This document shows, piece after piece, positions 47,085 to 59,132 of a stretch of DNA of 64,000 nucleotides. Within the stretch, counting starts at the first letter, position 1. Each line of letters opens with the position of its first letter. The DNA is from Periconia sp. R9002. Taxonomy: Eukaryota > Ascomycota > Dothideomycetes > Pleosporales > Periconiaceae. Below the pieces are notes generated by a model. That model saw only the letters and a program-made list of their open reading frames with translations. It was not told the origin of the DNA and searched no databases. The position numbers were made by a program, and so were the translations under genes. The DNA lies in the NCBI GenBank assembly GCA_023627715.1, contig JAMAHW010000099.1, positions 91,087 through 155,086 of the forward strand, read 5' to 3'.

Positions 47085-48723
47085 TCAATTCTTCTCCATC
47101 CACTCACGCACCTCCCCCTCAAACTCCGGCCTCCACCGGGAAAGCGGAGGCCGGCCCTCCACAATGTCCCCCGCACTCCAAAGCATCCTCTTGCGATCCA
47201 TGGCCTCACTGACGTCGTTATCTGGGCAAATTATGTAAAAAGCCCCGGCTTTCATCTTATCAACCATGTAGGAAGAGACCTGTGAGGGTGACCATGCTCC
47301 GGCAGGTTTCTGGGGGTTGGAGGAGCCGGGGGTGTTGCCAGACTGTTTTGCAAGGGGGAGAGGAGAGCGTTAGTGACGTCTGAGTAATGTGGGATAGGGG
47401 CATGTAGTTGTGAGGGAAGTGTCGCAGAACGTTTTGAAGACTGGGGGGTTGGGTGTTGGATGTTGACGGTGGCAGTGGGGGTATCCCAGCGAGGTGACGT
47501 GTGTTAAAGAACACGCGGGGTGTTGCGACAGTGTACTTGTAGGAAGAATTTTCCAAATAAGGAAAGTAACAACAGAAATGAAAAGTCTGCCCGACACGAG
47601 GCCACCTCAGGGTGAGACGGGACGGCATATCACAAACCTCGGTGAAATTCAAAATGATGCCGCAGGAGAGATAAAGAAAAACAACCAACTTACCAGTCCT
47701 GTGAAAGTCCACCCCGGTACCAACAAATGCACTCCGACGTTCTTTTTATCCTTGAGGTCAAAGCTCACCTGTTCTGCTAGCGCTTTGACAGCTGCTTTAC
47801 TGGCATTGTAGGCTGGGTTCCCTGGAGGGTTTGTGATACCCTGCTTGCTACCAGTGATCACAATGGCAGCTATATGCGCACAGCAAGTATTACAAGGTTA
47901 GTCTGAGACTGAAAAGCTGTTCGAATTTTGGACGCATCAAAATAACTCATTGGACAGTGGTTTGATGTGCATGATGGACAACAAAACCCGTGCGTAGTAA
48001 ATCTTCCACGCAATTGAGAATCATTTACACGTACCTGGTGAAGCATCTTCATTGCGCGATTTGAAATGGGGAACGTATGCGTTGAGTCCGTGGATTACAC
48101 CGAAGAGGTTGGTGTTGAGGATCTTGTGATAGTCAGTTATCTTCCATCTTTCGTATGCATGACTACAGTCGACAATCGGGCCTCCCGGGATAATTATGAG
48201 AAGTCGATATGGAGATCATTCCAAGGATAATAGTTCATGGCTTGTGGGGCGGTCAAATTAGATTTCGGTCGGCACAGATCCATGCATTTTACACCCACGT
48301 GGAACCCGGAGTCCGGCCAAGCCTGCATTCCAGGCGTGGACCGTCAGACCACTCCAACTCTGCAAGTGTTCGGGGACGGTGTTGGATACTTAAAAAAGGG
48401 CAAGGAATGCGTTCTATCACCTTCTGGAAATATTCCTCATCTCCCCAAGTACCTTGTCCGGTGACACCAGCGTTCAACATCAGAAAATCAACGTTGCCCA
48501 CCTCCTCTCTAAGTTTTTTCCAGTCCTCGGTGTTGGTCACATCAGCGCAGATCAATTGGGCATCGTCCTGAAATTTTTCTTTTGCAAGTTTCAACGTTTC
48601 CTCGTTGTTGTCAACAATCGAAACTTTCATCTCACTCTTGAGGCAAAATTCCGCAACTGCCAGTCCGATGCCAGAAGCGCCACCGGTGATAAGTGATTTT
48701 GCACCTTTCCGAAAGACCGACAT
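47085..48723 (-). CDS. Short-chain dehydrogenase/reductase
   Basis: Exons 48723-48421, 48122-48035, 47869-47694 and 47342-47085 give about 274 residues. The N terminus has the cofactor motif TGGASGIG at about residues 13-20 and LNAGVTGQG as the NAG motif. The third exon carries the catalytic Ser (IVITGSKQGI) and YNASK (YxxxK). The C terminus VREWMEKN follows a domain containing CPDNDVSEAMDRKRMLW, typical of a group of fungal SDRs. Acts as an NAD(P)H oxidoreductase, probably cytosolic, substrate unknown. Introns 1 and 3 are 298 and 351 nt, much longer than the 50-130 nt usual in this window, and contain no ORF of interest. Joins are supported by phase and by continuous SDR sequence. Confidence 0.88.
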
Positions 48724-49729
48724 GTCGCCTGCCGTATACGTGCTTAGTGAAACGAGGGATGTTCGGTTTGGGACAAGCCTAGGATATGGTAAGCGAAAGC
48801 AAACGTATAAGTGTTCGAATCTTGCGAAGATTAGGTAGCGAGCAGCCGCTTGCCGTCATCTCAGATCAGATAGGTGCTTTGCGTGAGAGCGTGCAACCGA
48901 TGGGCGTGAACATCAAACAATCATTGGCGAGCTGACGTCAGGCTTGGTCTGGTCGAACCCAGACTACGTGCCAGAATCTCTTGCGAAAAGTGTCGCGCTT
49001 TAAGAGTTGAATAGTCTGGGATTGCGTAGTGATATGCTGAGTGCAGGGGTGTTTTACCTTGACTGTCTGCGAACGGTTGAAGTAGGTGGCCGTGTAATTT
49101 TGGCCCGAGCTCTGGGTTCTCCAGTAGTAGAAAAATGGGCCTGAGTAGATTCGACGGCGTAGTACAGAAGTCTAGTGAGAGACAACAATGGGAATTTGAA
49201 AAAGAAGAGAGAACATTAAACGCTGCGGTGGTTAGAGAACGATCGCGGTTGGTGACGTCAAATGCCACTAACCCCACTTTCACCTATCCTCATGGGTTAC
49301 ATCTATGCACGTGGAAGAACGTAGCCGCTATTGAAATGCAGTCACGATACAAATGAGATTCGATTTGAAGTGTTCGGGTTTCTGAAGTAATGTTCCTGCG
49401 GCGCTGTGGCTAGTTGGCAATGTGCAGTCTTGCATAAGAGAGTAGGCCTAACAATTTCTCAATGACCGTTATTATTCATTATCTACTTATCTAAAGGAGT
49501 GGTCTTGTTTCGTGTGAGTGTGTTCCAGGGTATCATAAAGATTGTCCTATGTCTAAGGTAGACGCCAATATGCACCTATATCACTGTTCCACGGACCGCC
49601 AAAGAAACGGCAGACCCCCTGGACTAGGGCTCTGATTTTCCTGCAGGCCCGATGCACCCAACCGTCTAATGATTAAACAAAAATGGTATATGAAAGGCCG
49701 CAGGGGGGCATGTAAGTATATAAGTAAAA
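48724..49729. promoter_or_regulatory. Intergenic region
   Basis: About 1 kb between the SDR start and the PTH11-like stop. No convincing gene. An open minus-strand frame at 48921-49283 lacks protein character. Confidence 0.45.
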
Positions 49730-51262
49730 TTATTCTCTCTCCAAAAGAATGGGTAAGCGCATGCTTTTGACGCTATTGGGTGTTTTAGGTGCTGGTAAGG
49801 GTGTAGCAGGTAGCGCCTTCATCCGGCGGGTATCCAGTGGTTTGAGGGGGCTACTCCGGTAATACTCGAATGATGGTTTGCGGTACGGTAACTCCTCGAC
49901 ACTGAGGTGGGTTTTTCGCCAGCCGCTGCGCGCGTCGTGCGAAGGTGCAGGGGTAGAAGGGCCGGTTGAAGCAAGCCATACAGTGCTTGGTGTCCCGATG
50001 GTTGTCCTTTCAATGATTTCCACGCGGGTGTAAAATTTCCAAATCTCGTAAACTGATGGCATAACGGGAATCATTAGGCTGAACATGACCTCAAAGATGC
50101 TATTGGGTGTTGTCAGCGTCGTGTCTTATGAGGTGATAGGTAGTCAACATACACAGTGAAGTCAAGTGCTGCTTGATATCCCGTAATATCAGAGTCTTGC
50201 CAGGATTTGATTTTGTATATCATTGTAACGAAGCTGCATAGGAACGCACTATCTCATTTAGTAAAGTTCGAACCGAGTTAATTGAATTTACTTACAAAAA
50301 ACCGCCAGCGTAGATTACGTATGTGCGCTTCGAGTTTCTCGTACTATCCTTCAAGCTCTTCCTCAAGAAGATTGCTGCCAATAAGAGGTATAAATTTGTG
50401 AGGAAGTTAAAAAGACCCGTCGTAATCCCAGTGACCATATAAACACCATCTGGTGAGGAACAAGCCTTAGTGCGAAAGCCGTTGATATAAGAATTCAGGT
50501 CATCGTCGGGTTTGGGCCCACACGCCAAGACGACAGTGCAAGTGTATTGCGAGAATAAGAGGCCAGTCACGATCGTTCCGACATATGTGCTGTGCTTGTA
50601 CCAACGAGGTGCGTTGAAAATACGGCTGATGAAGGTAAAAATGACAACTTTGGTGAGCCAAAGCAGAGGTCCTGTGCTGATCGTGAACGCATGTAAAAGC
50701 TGCGACACTTGTTAGTCGAGGCAACACGAATAATCCAATTATACGTACACTCATGTAGGTCTTCGTCAAGCTGTCCGTTTTTATGTCCCAGACATGTTGC
50801 CCAAAAGGGTCTGCGAGACCAACTACTTCTCGTCAGTTTTGCTGGGCGGCTGAACGTTCTTGCACAGTATGTCACTTACGAGGAATAGAAAATGCAATAA
50901 ACACAACAGCGAAAAGCTGAACGCACAATTAATCTCATATACCTCGATTGTATTGTGAAAAGGCGTACTTACGCAACTTATACAATAAATGTCTACCACT
51001 GATCAGCGTGTTTTATCGGTAGAGAAAGCAAGTCACTTACAATCATGAAATATCCACTTGTTAACCAGCACACGTGCATATACATGAGCAAAACCGAAGA
51101 GGAGGACTAATGGGAGGCAAATTCCTGCCAAGATTACCACCGGAAGACCCAAAGACGCTGAGTTCGCGAAATTGGACTCAAAGCCCTACTTCCGTCAGTA
51201 CTGTGCTGAATGGTGAAGTAAAAATCACGTACGGGAGGTGCTGGGCGCAAAGCTGATTCCAT
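49730..51262 (-). CDS. PTH11-type/rhodopsin-domain seven-helix membrane protein
   Basis: Eight exons read from 51262: 51262-51233, 51185-51041, 50998-50973, 50916-50880, 50822-50751, 50707-50296, 50248-50153 and 50099-49730. They join in phase to about 395 residues. The 10-codon first exon encodes MESALRPAPP and exon 2 starts GFESNFANSASLGLPVVILA. Successive hydrophobic segments follow: VVILAGICLPLVLLFGFAHV, IYCISCLFAVVFIAFSIPLG, the helices around LLWLTKVVIFTFISRIF, STYVGTIVTGLLFSQYTCTV, MVTGITTGLFNFLTNLYLLL, YVIYAGGFFAFLCSFVTMIY and VIFEVMFSLMIPVMPSVYEI. A cytosolic tail of about 90 residues follows. The motif DPFGQHVWDI precedes helix 3, as in this family. No CFEM domain. A plasma-membrane receptor role is inferred from family membership only. 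Three exons are under 40 nt, so automatic models will probably truncate it. Confidence 0.82.
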
Positions 51263-54200
51263 GGGAACATCGCTATGCGGCAGGGGATGCGCAACCAATA
51301 TTTGATAGAAGCCTGGGGAGGCGAGATATGGGCCCCTCGGGGACTAAGTATATAGCCACCCACCGTCAGAATGGGAGTACCAACATCACGCCCTGGACTA
51401 GCACACCCGGGCGTAGGACCTGCAGCTACGTAGGTGTGGCAGCACGTGGTCGCGCCCATACACGGAGCGACTGGCCTACGGCGCTATGCTGATTAGGTAG
51501 CATACTGATCGAGTGCGTTGGCCCGAAACGGGGTGTGGGGAAGATGTTGGTAGGGGCTGGGGGTTCAACCGAGCCGTTTGATCTCTGCTGGGTTCTGTAC
51601 AGACCCACCGCATTGGCTGAAATATCCATACAGCTCGACGGACGGAGTATCAGTCGACGCAGGTTCCGGATTGGGGCGGGTATCTCTGGCTCATCATTCG
51701 TGTTGGTGAAGATGACGGCTCATTTGTAAACGACCCTCAAATGATTATAGCCATGTAGACATACTATTTTTACAGTGAGAAGGCGCACCTCCACAATCAC
51801 ACATTGTGCCACTGTGCAGTGTGCGACACAAAATAAAGGCAGTCTTGCGAGCACCTATAGGGTTGATGATCCCCCTTGAACCCCGAAGGATCGTCCCGCA
51901 TCCTGAGGCCATCCCATCAGCAGTGGGCTTCTGCGACGAAGCGGCGAAGTCCAAGAAGTCAAGCCACCGGCCAATGGTACTGGAAAGAGCACACACTCAT
52001 CCGTACACAAAGGCTTTCCGGCTAGGGGTCAGGATGACAGACGTAGGCAGCTGGACCCAGTTGAACGGGTGTTCAGGCCACTTTCGTCGCGAGAACCACG
52101 CCGCAAATGGCAACAATCAACACCGGGGGCGAAGAATGTAGAGACCCGTGTAGGATAGAGAGAAGGATAATTATTAGCTGGGCTTCTACCTCCGAAGTAT
52201 TGATGATGACACATCAAAGTATATCAAAACCCGTTGTTCAGATTCGTGTAAGATCGATGGAAGATCATTGCAGAGGGTGGTTTTGGTGTCAGTAGTATCG
52301 GCTTTCGAAGGATGGAGCCCCAGCCAATCAGTGTAAAAATTGTAAGTTCGTAGTAACACTAGGTACCCACTCCTACTAGATGGATCATCTTACATCTCCA
52401 TCATGCGAAAGCCCGTGCGCATAGTTCTGGGTGGATTATACTATTGTAGTATGATGTCCTAAAGTGTTCTGTCTCTTTGTTGTGGTAAGGCACGATGGCT
52501 GGGTAAACTCGCTCGCTGTTTCCACCCACTCGCTAAATTCGCGCGAGTTGTTGCCCCCTCCATCTCGGAATCGCCACCGGCGAGCATGGACATAAACATT
52601 TTAAGGTTCCGACTCAGACGCGTAATGTGTTTATACGCCACGAGTTTTACGGACTTCCGTAACAAATTCGTCCATTCGGCATCAACTCCCAAACTAATCC
52701 CATAATGGTAGATAAGGCTTTCTACACTTGCCTACTCACGTAGTTTAGTCATGACGGGCAGACTTTGACGGGTGCCAAAAGCGAGAGGAGAATTATTTTA
52801 GTAGGCCGATCTTATTAACAAATTCTCTGTAAGAAATCATCCGACGTATTTTTGTCGCTATGGTCAATCCCCCACGCCGATCTGTTTTCGCCCCAATCAT
52901 TTCACTCAGGAATGTCACCGGTTTCTCAACATTCAGTCATTGACTCTCCACTGCAGTTCTCTTGCGTCAGTGTGAAGCAGAAAACCGTTTGAATGGGCTG
53001 CGCAATAAACAAATTCATATCACACATCATTCCCCGAGAATGCATTGCGCATGAGCGTACAGTGACATGGTACCAGATCATACTTGGGGCAAACTGTGAT
53101 ACATGCACTCGATCGCATTTTTCCCTAGAGACCCTGGTGATTCACGAATCAGCCTTACTCAACTCATTCTTTTGGGAAACAAAGAACTCGAGTACACTTT
53201 TGTGAAACACACGTTAAAATCCTGGATGCGATTAAGACGCATGTACTTAAAGTTTCCGAGTAACATATGTGTAAATGTAGATAGGGAAGTTCATGCCTTC
53301 GCTTGTCGGTGGCCATATCTTTCTCGTGTAACAACTGTGGAAAGTCTTATGCGCAAGACTTCCCTGATTTGTGTCTACAGTTGCTGGGATGTAGCAGCCT
53401 ATTGCACGATGACACCATGAGGGGTCGAAACGTAGAACGAACTGCCGTCTGGGCGCCGGCCGTAGTATTGTGTATCTGAAATCAGCCCAGTATCAGCCTG
53501 CTGTACGTTGGTCACACCGTTAGGTTATTGTAGATATGAAACCGCCTGGAACCCAAGTGCAGTAATTTTCGATGTCCTAGGCATAATGCTATTGAAACAT
53601 TTTTTTTAATGTCTTGCATTTTGGGGTAACAGTTGTGGTTTCACAAGCGGGTATGTTCTCGATCGCAGAATTGGTAGCCTGTTGTGCCAGTGCTGGATTG
53701 GGTAACTACACCCTAGCCTTCGCTAGATACGATCATGATATCACCCGGACACTTTTGCGAAAAAACAACTGCCTTCGCATTCCTTATCGAAGAGGTGCAT
53801 GAGGTTGATAAGGCAACCATGATTAGAGGCCAGAAATTCGTATTGGTGGAATGCATTTATATCAAAAGGCAACTATAAGCGACTGGGTGGCGCAGTGATC
53901 AAGACAACTCAAACAGTCTATGGGAATCGATTGGATGTGTTTCTGACTGGTCACATGCATGCAGACACCCAACCTTCACTTCACTCCACCAGACAATAGT
54001 TATATGCTCAATGACTCACCCATCTTCGTAAATGCAAGGCTGAATCGATAAGCGTATGTCGTGTTTGAAATATAAGGGCATTCTGTGACTTTGATGGAAA
54101 ATACGTGGCACAAGTTTTGAAATCCAATTACAACAACTAAGAAATTCTAGGACTTTCTTCTCTGGAAGGGTTATGATTTTGAATCGGCATGTGAAGAATC

Positions 54201-57150
54201 TTGATGCTATCCGATAACAAGTCTCTCCCTTCAGCTTCCTTTCACGTGCGCCAATATTCACCCCTGTTGTCCGTCCTGGCCGAGGACGTTATTGTGATTT
54301 CTGCCTGCTTTGATACCGCGAGTAGTACAGTAAGAATACTACCTAGGCTGTCTAGGTCCAATCTTCTCTTTATAGAATAGGTGACTGGGAGGACTCATTT
54401 GTGTGTGTGTGTGTGTGTGTGTGTTATATTTTTCTCTTCTTCCAAAGAGGGGCTGTATCAGTGAAGAAAACGTGAACCAGGCAAAGAATCTTAGTTCGCG
54501 ACTATCATCGTATAGTATCACCAGGAGTGAAATCAGTAAGGGTGTTGGTTTTACATGAACCACAGTAGAAGGACAATCTGGCTAGCAGGCTACCTCACCT
54601 TGCTATCAAATTCTCCAAAATTCTCAACCCCTCCATAAACATAAAGTCACATTGCATGAAGACACTTCAAACAATGTTCCCCAAAATTCGGATACAAAGA
54701 GCTGAGCTAGATCACCAACCCACCAAAAGGCTCGACACGTGCCTGCTAGGTGCAAAAATTATTGATTGAAAAACTTGGGTGTAGGATTTTGAGTATTAGC
54801 CCTTTTAAAAACTTGAATTGAAGCTGAGAAGCATTGCATCCAGTGCGATGGCAATCTTCCAGGATCCAATCACCGCCTTAAAGATAGTGTGTAAAGAAGA
54901 AATTTAGAAGCTGCGCTTCACTAGAAAATTACTCGGATGTTGTCAAGTACCTCTCATCCGTGCCCGAGTATAAGGTTGTTGCATTGATTTAGCACATGTT
55001 ATCGGCTCATTGTAGATTAAAGAAACTTTCATCCGTTGATGGTAGCCAGCGCATCTTGCCTAGTGTGTATATGCTTGGCTAGGATCTGTTGCATTCTCAG
55101 AAAGGGTAGAAAATCTCTTCATACACTGATCGTCTCAGTATCAACGTTATGTATATTAGCGCAGAGACGATAAAGACTCTACCGTGTCTTTTGATACCCG
55201 GAGACTTTCACTATCGAAATACTGGTGGCATTTCTCTCCTCGGGGTCTCTCACATCTTACCAAGGTACGTTGGTCAAAAGTGTCCGATATTCAGGACATT
55301 CGCATTATTTTGTGCGAAGTTAATGCTGTCAACAGAATCAAAAATAAGCGGAAGACATATAGCTTGCAGCACATAAGGTAGCTATCAAAGGCTCCTAGCA
55401 TGGGCACATAGCTGCGAAGAAATACTTTTCGAGACGAGAATAGCGCAGCATACGTGGATTTCTTCCATCAAGGCAATCTTTCGCGAGTGCGAGTATTGAC
55501 CCGGGGATCTCGCCGTATTCACTTCTAGATGCGAAAAACGGCCTGCGCCTTCAATCGTTGTGGTCCATAGATAACCCACTAACAAGCATATTCTCCAGTT
55601 CACTCACTCAATTGAGGCGTATTCTTTACGACTGTCCCGCCCTGCCCCCATACCAGTCTATCTGTGACCGGGCTAACGCAGCTTATCTTGGATAAGTGAC
55701 GCTGTATCGAGGGCCACTGCTATGCCGCTCTGCTTGTCGCTCTGCTTTCATCACTAAAAACGCACGTACCCACGGTGTCGCATATTTCTCACTGTGGCGC
55801 CAGGAGTCATGTTGTCTGCCATCGAGCGAATGCCAATCAAACGCAAAGAAGCGAAAGCCTTGATAGATGAGTTTACCCTCGTAGGGGAGCGTCATACTGA
55901 AGTCGAAAGTGTCGTGCTTGCAGCTAGGGTTGATTTGTGGCTTGCCATGTCGTGGTCGCAGCAAGCAAACATCATATGCTCAACTTTTCGAGGAGGTCAT
56001 GATATTTGATGGATTGGTTTCGACGAACCGATAAAGCAAAAGAGAATTTCAATTCGCCACATGCGAAAAGGGTGACGTGAAACGTGAATGAAAAGCGACA
56101 GAAAATGAGAAACAAACAAAGTGTTGGCAAGCAGAGAAGTGTCGTGCTTGGACCGTGTTTATTGTAGATGCGGATATTGAATGCAGCAATCAAAATCACA
56201 TCCTCTAAGTCCTATTATTAAGACCGAGTCATCCATACATTTGACATTGATCCTCATCAATCTGACAGAAAATCATCCTATCCAGTCCTTTTCCGCCATC
56301 ACTCATACTCAAGATGAATCATAATGGAGAAATGACGAAAGCAAGTACCAATCAGAAACCAAGGAAGTGATTCATAACTTAGCTAGTCTACCCGGGTAAA
56401 AACTGCGCAACATCTACTGAGGTATCCAGGTATCCGCCGCGAATGCAATTCATCTCGGTGTTAACCGCCGCAGCGGATGAAAATTATGTCCGAACGATAA
56501 TGGGCGTAGTTTTGGAAATTATCGATCGCTAGGCCGATATTTGCACACATGCAGCGGACAAAAACTCTCCGCGTTGCGTACGAGACTAACCATAACAGGA
56601 GGAATTATACTTGGCAACATCTACAAATGTACAGCAAGAAAATAAAAGAATTGTCCAGAGAAAGAAAAAAGAAGGGGAAGAGTGAAGGAGATGCCAAAAC
56701 AAAACCTAACACCGTCAATGAATAATCAAGAAGACGTCTCCGTTAATCAAACAATTATTCCCGTAGAGGTATTCAACAACGGGTTTTGCGAGTTCAAGTA
56801 CGTGCTCTTCTCGTATGTACCCCCTACACGGCGAATCATATGTAACGTTAAGCGATATCCCCGCTTTCGGAAACTAATGAATTAGTTTGGCCCCGGCATC
56901 TATGCGATAGGCTACCTGGCAATCCGCATGTTTTGGCACTCAATGATGCAAGATGATGCGGACGAACGGGGCTGGGGCCTTTATGACTCTAGTATAGGCA
57001 GTCATGTCGCCGGGAGTTTCGTGTATAAGTAGCGGTCTTCCATCCAACGACATGAATAGAGATTCTGTACACAACAACAACGCCTTCTATTGCGACCTTT
57101 TTCTCAATCAAAGAAGCAGTGTGTGAGGATTGTTTCGGGAAGGTGACACG
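51263..57150. other. 5.9-kb gene-poor region
   Basis: No frame here shows convincing protein composition, conserved motifs or splice structure on either strand. The first few hundred bases are the promoter side of the PTH11-like gene and the last few hundred that of the esterase. Composition is intermediate (not RIP-like AT-rich), with a GT microsatellite at 54401-54424. Anciently decayed genes or non-coding RNA cannot be excluded by eye. Confidence 0.5.
54401..54424. repeat. GT dinucleotide microsatellite (12 copies)
   Basis: Perfect (GT)12 run in the gene-poor region. Confidence 0.9.
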
Positions 57151-59132
57151 ATGGGACTTGTACAGCTTTCAACTTTGTTGCTTGTCGGAGCTGCGCATGC
57201 GGTATTGCCTAATCCATTTGATCAGGTGAAAGGAAATGCAAGTGCTTTGACCAACGGCTTGCAAGTCGACCTAGGATATGAAATATATCAAGGAGTAACG
57301 AACTCCACTCTCGAAATCAACACATTCAAAGGGTAAGCCAGTGAACCCCTTCACTCACTTCCCTCGAAAAACCTGCTAATAGCAATCCACAGCATCCGCT
57401 TTGCAGCAGCTCCGACCGGGAATCTAAGATGGCAAGCTCCAACGGTACCTACTTTAAACCGTAGTTCAGTACTTGAGGCGAGCTCATTTGGCCCAGCGTG
57501 CCATCAGTCAGGTAGCGGTGGGAAGGGCACACAAATCATCCCAGGGTCATCCGAGGATTGCTTGTTTCTGAGCGTTTACGCGCCACAAAATGCTTCGAAG
57601 CTCCCGGTCCTGGTGTGGGTGCACGGTGGCGGGTATGGGCAGGGCAGTGGGACGGATGACCTGACGAATTTTGTTTACGCCAAAGAGAATGGTTTGGTTG
57701 CCGTTGCTATACAGTATCGCGTAGGTGTAATTCCCTACACAGAGTGTGGTGGAATAGCGCTGATTGTTTCACAAAGCTAGGTGCGTTCGGTTTCCTTGCC
57801 AGCGACGAGGTGCACCGGAACGGTGTGGTGAATGCCGGGCTTTTGGACCAACATTTCGCGTTTCAATGGGTTCAATCTTATATCGAGAAGTTTGGAGGCG
57901 ACCCCAAACGAGTTACAATCGCTGGAGTATCTGCTGGTGGCGGCTCAGTCATGCTGCAAGATATTTCGTACGGGGGAAGTTTGGGTACTTCTTTGTTCAC
58001 TAATGTAAGGTCGGCGCTATAGACATTACATGCAAGTACTGATCAGACTCAGACCATTTCTGCTTCACCATTCCTCCCACAGCAGTACGATTACAGGGAC
58101 TGGGTCCCCTCACAAAACTACTACGCTTTCGCCACGGCAGCTGGTTGCCCCCCGCAATGGGCATACGGCAACAGCTCGCAAACCATCTTCGAATGCCTCG
58201 TATCCAAGGATACATCCACTCTTCAAGAAGCATCCGCGACTATATCTACTTCGGTCTCCTTCGGTGGGTGGGCTTTCTTGCCCGTCACCGACGGCGACTT
58301 CATCCCATCCACACCCAGCGAAGCCCTGGCACAAGGCAAGACAAACGGACTTAACCATCTAACAGGCAACAACGCAGAAGAAGGCCGCTTCTTCGTCCCG
58401 CCAAACATCACCACCGAGAACGACCTCCTTTCCTGGATCGACCTCGTGTTCCCGCTTTTCACATCAAACGACACAGCCCAACTCCTCTCACACTATCCGC
58501 TCAGCAACTTGAGCGCCGAAGCCCCCTTGTTTGCGACGAACGGAGAATCAGGCCTCACTGCCATCGACGTCAGCCAGACAGCGCGCGGCCAACAGCAACG
58601 CGCCAACAATATCTACGCCGAAACCACCTTCGTGTGCCCCAGCTACTGGCTCGCAGAGTCGTACAGCTCATCCAGCGCCGGTGCCGGCTACAAGTACCAA
58701 TTTTCAATCCCAAACGCCGTCCACGGAGCCGATATCAACCCAATGCTTCAGATTCCAGCAAAGAACACTGGATTCGATTTCCTCCGCGCCTTCTCACAGA
58801 TCTGGGGGAACTTCATCATTCATAACAACCCGTCCATTTCATCTGAAGATGCAAACGGCGCGCATAGTAATAACACTAGCCCGAGCGCATTGGAGGATTG
58901 GCCGCGATTCACGTCCGAGGACAGGAAGATGGTGAATTTGAACCAGACGGGGGGAGAACTGGTGCCGACGTTGGTGCAGGATCAGTGGTTCATGCCGACT
59001 TTGAATGTGAGTACGTATCAAGGCGAGGGATTGAGGAACGATTTGAGGGTTGTGGATGGCGACGCGTGGGAAGGAGGTCGGGGAGCGAGGTGTGACTTTT
59101 GGAAGAGTGTAGCAAGGAGGGTCCCTGAGTAG
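57151..59132 (+). CDS. Secreted type-B carboxylesterase/lipase
   Basis: Exons 57151-57332, 57393-57720, 57777-58004 and 58053-59132 give about 605 residues. A signal peptide MGLVQLSTLLLVGAAHA precedes the mature protein. Type-B esterase signatures are SEDCLFLSVYAP and VWVHGGGYGQGS (oxyanion hole). The nucleophile is in GVSAGGGSV, the acid in TGNNAEEGRFF, and the catalytic His in IPNAVHGADINP, so the Ser-Glu-His triad is complete. Several N-glycosylation sequons support secretion. Likely extracellular hydrolysis of esters (lipids, plant esters or mycotoxin esters); substrate unknown. The donor after the third exon (AAT|GTAAGG) and the acceptor ACTCAG give the family-typical SASPFLPQQYDYRDW. 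The stop lies only about 90 bp from the start of the RIP-degraded retrotransposon block; the gene itself shows no damage. Confidence 0.92.

Noticed and set aside
48940..48970. Hairpin GTCTGG-TCGAAC-CCAGAC resembling a tRNA T-loop
   Set aside because: Only one arm can be formed; no cloverleaf upstream or downstream.
48921..49283. 120-codon minus-strand ORF
   Set aside because: Composition is not clearly coding, there is no motif, and no splice extension was found.
51806..52141. 111-codon + strand ORF in the gene-poor region
   Set aside because: No recognisable fold or motif, and codons look random; treated as fortuitous.
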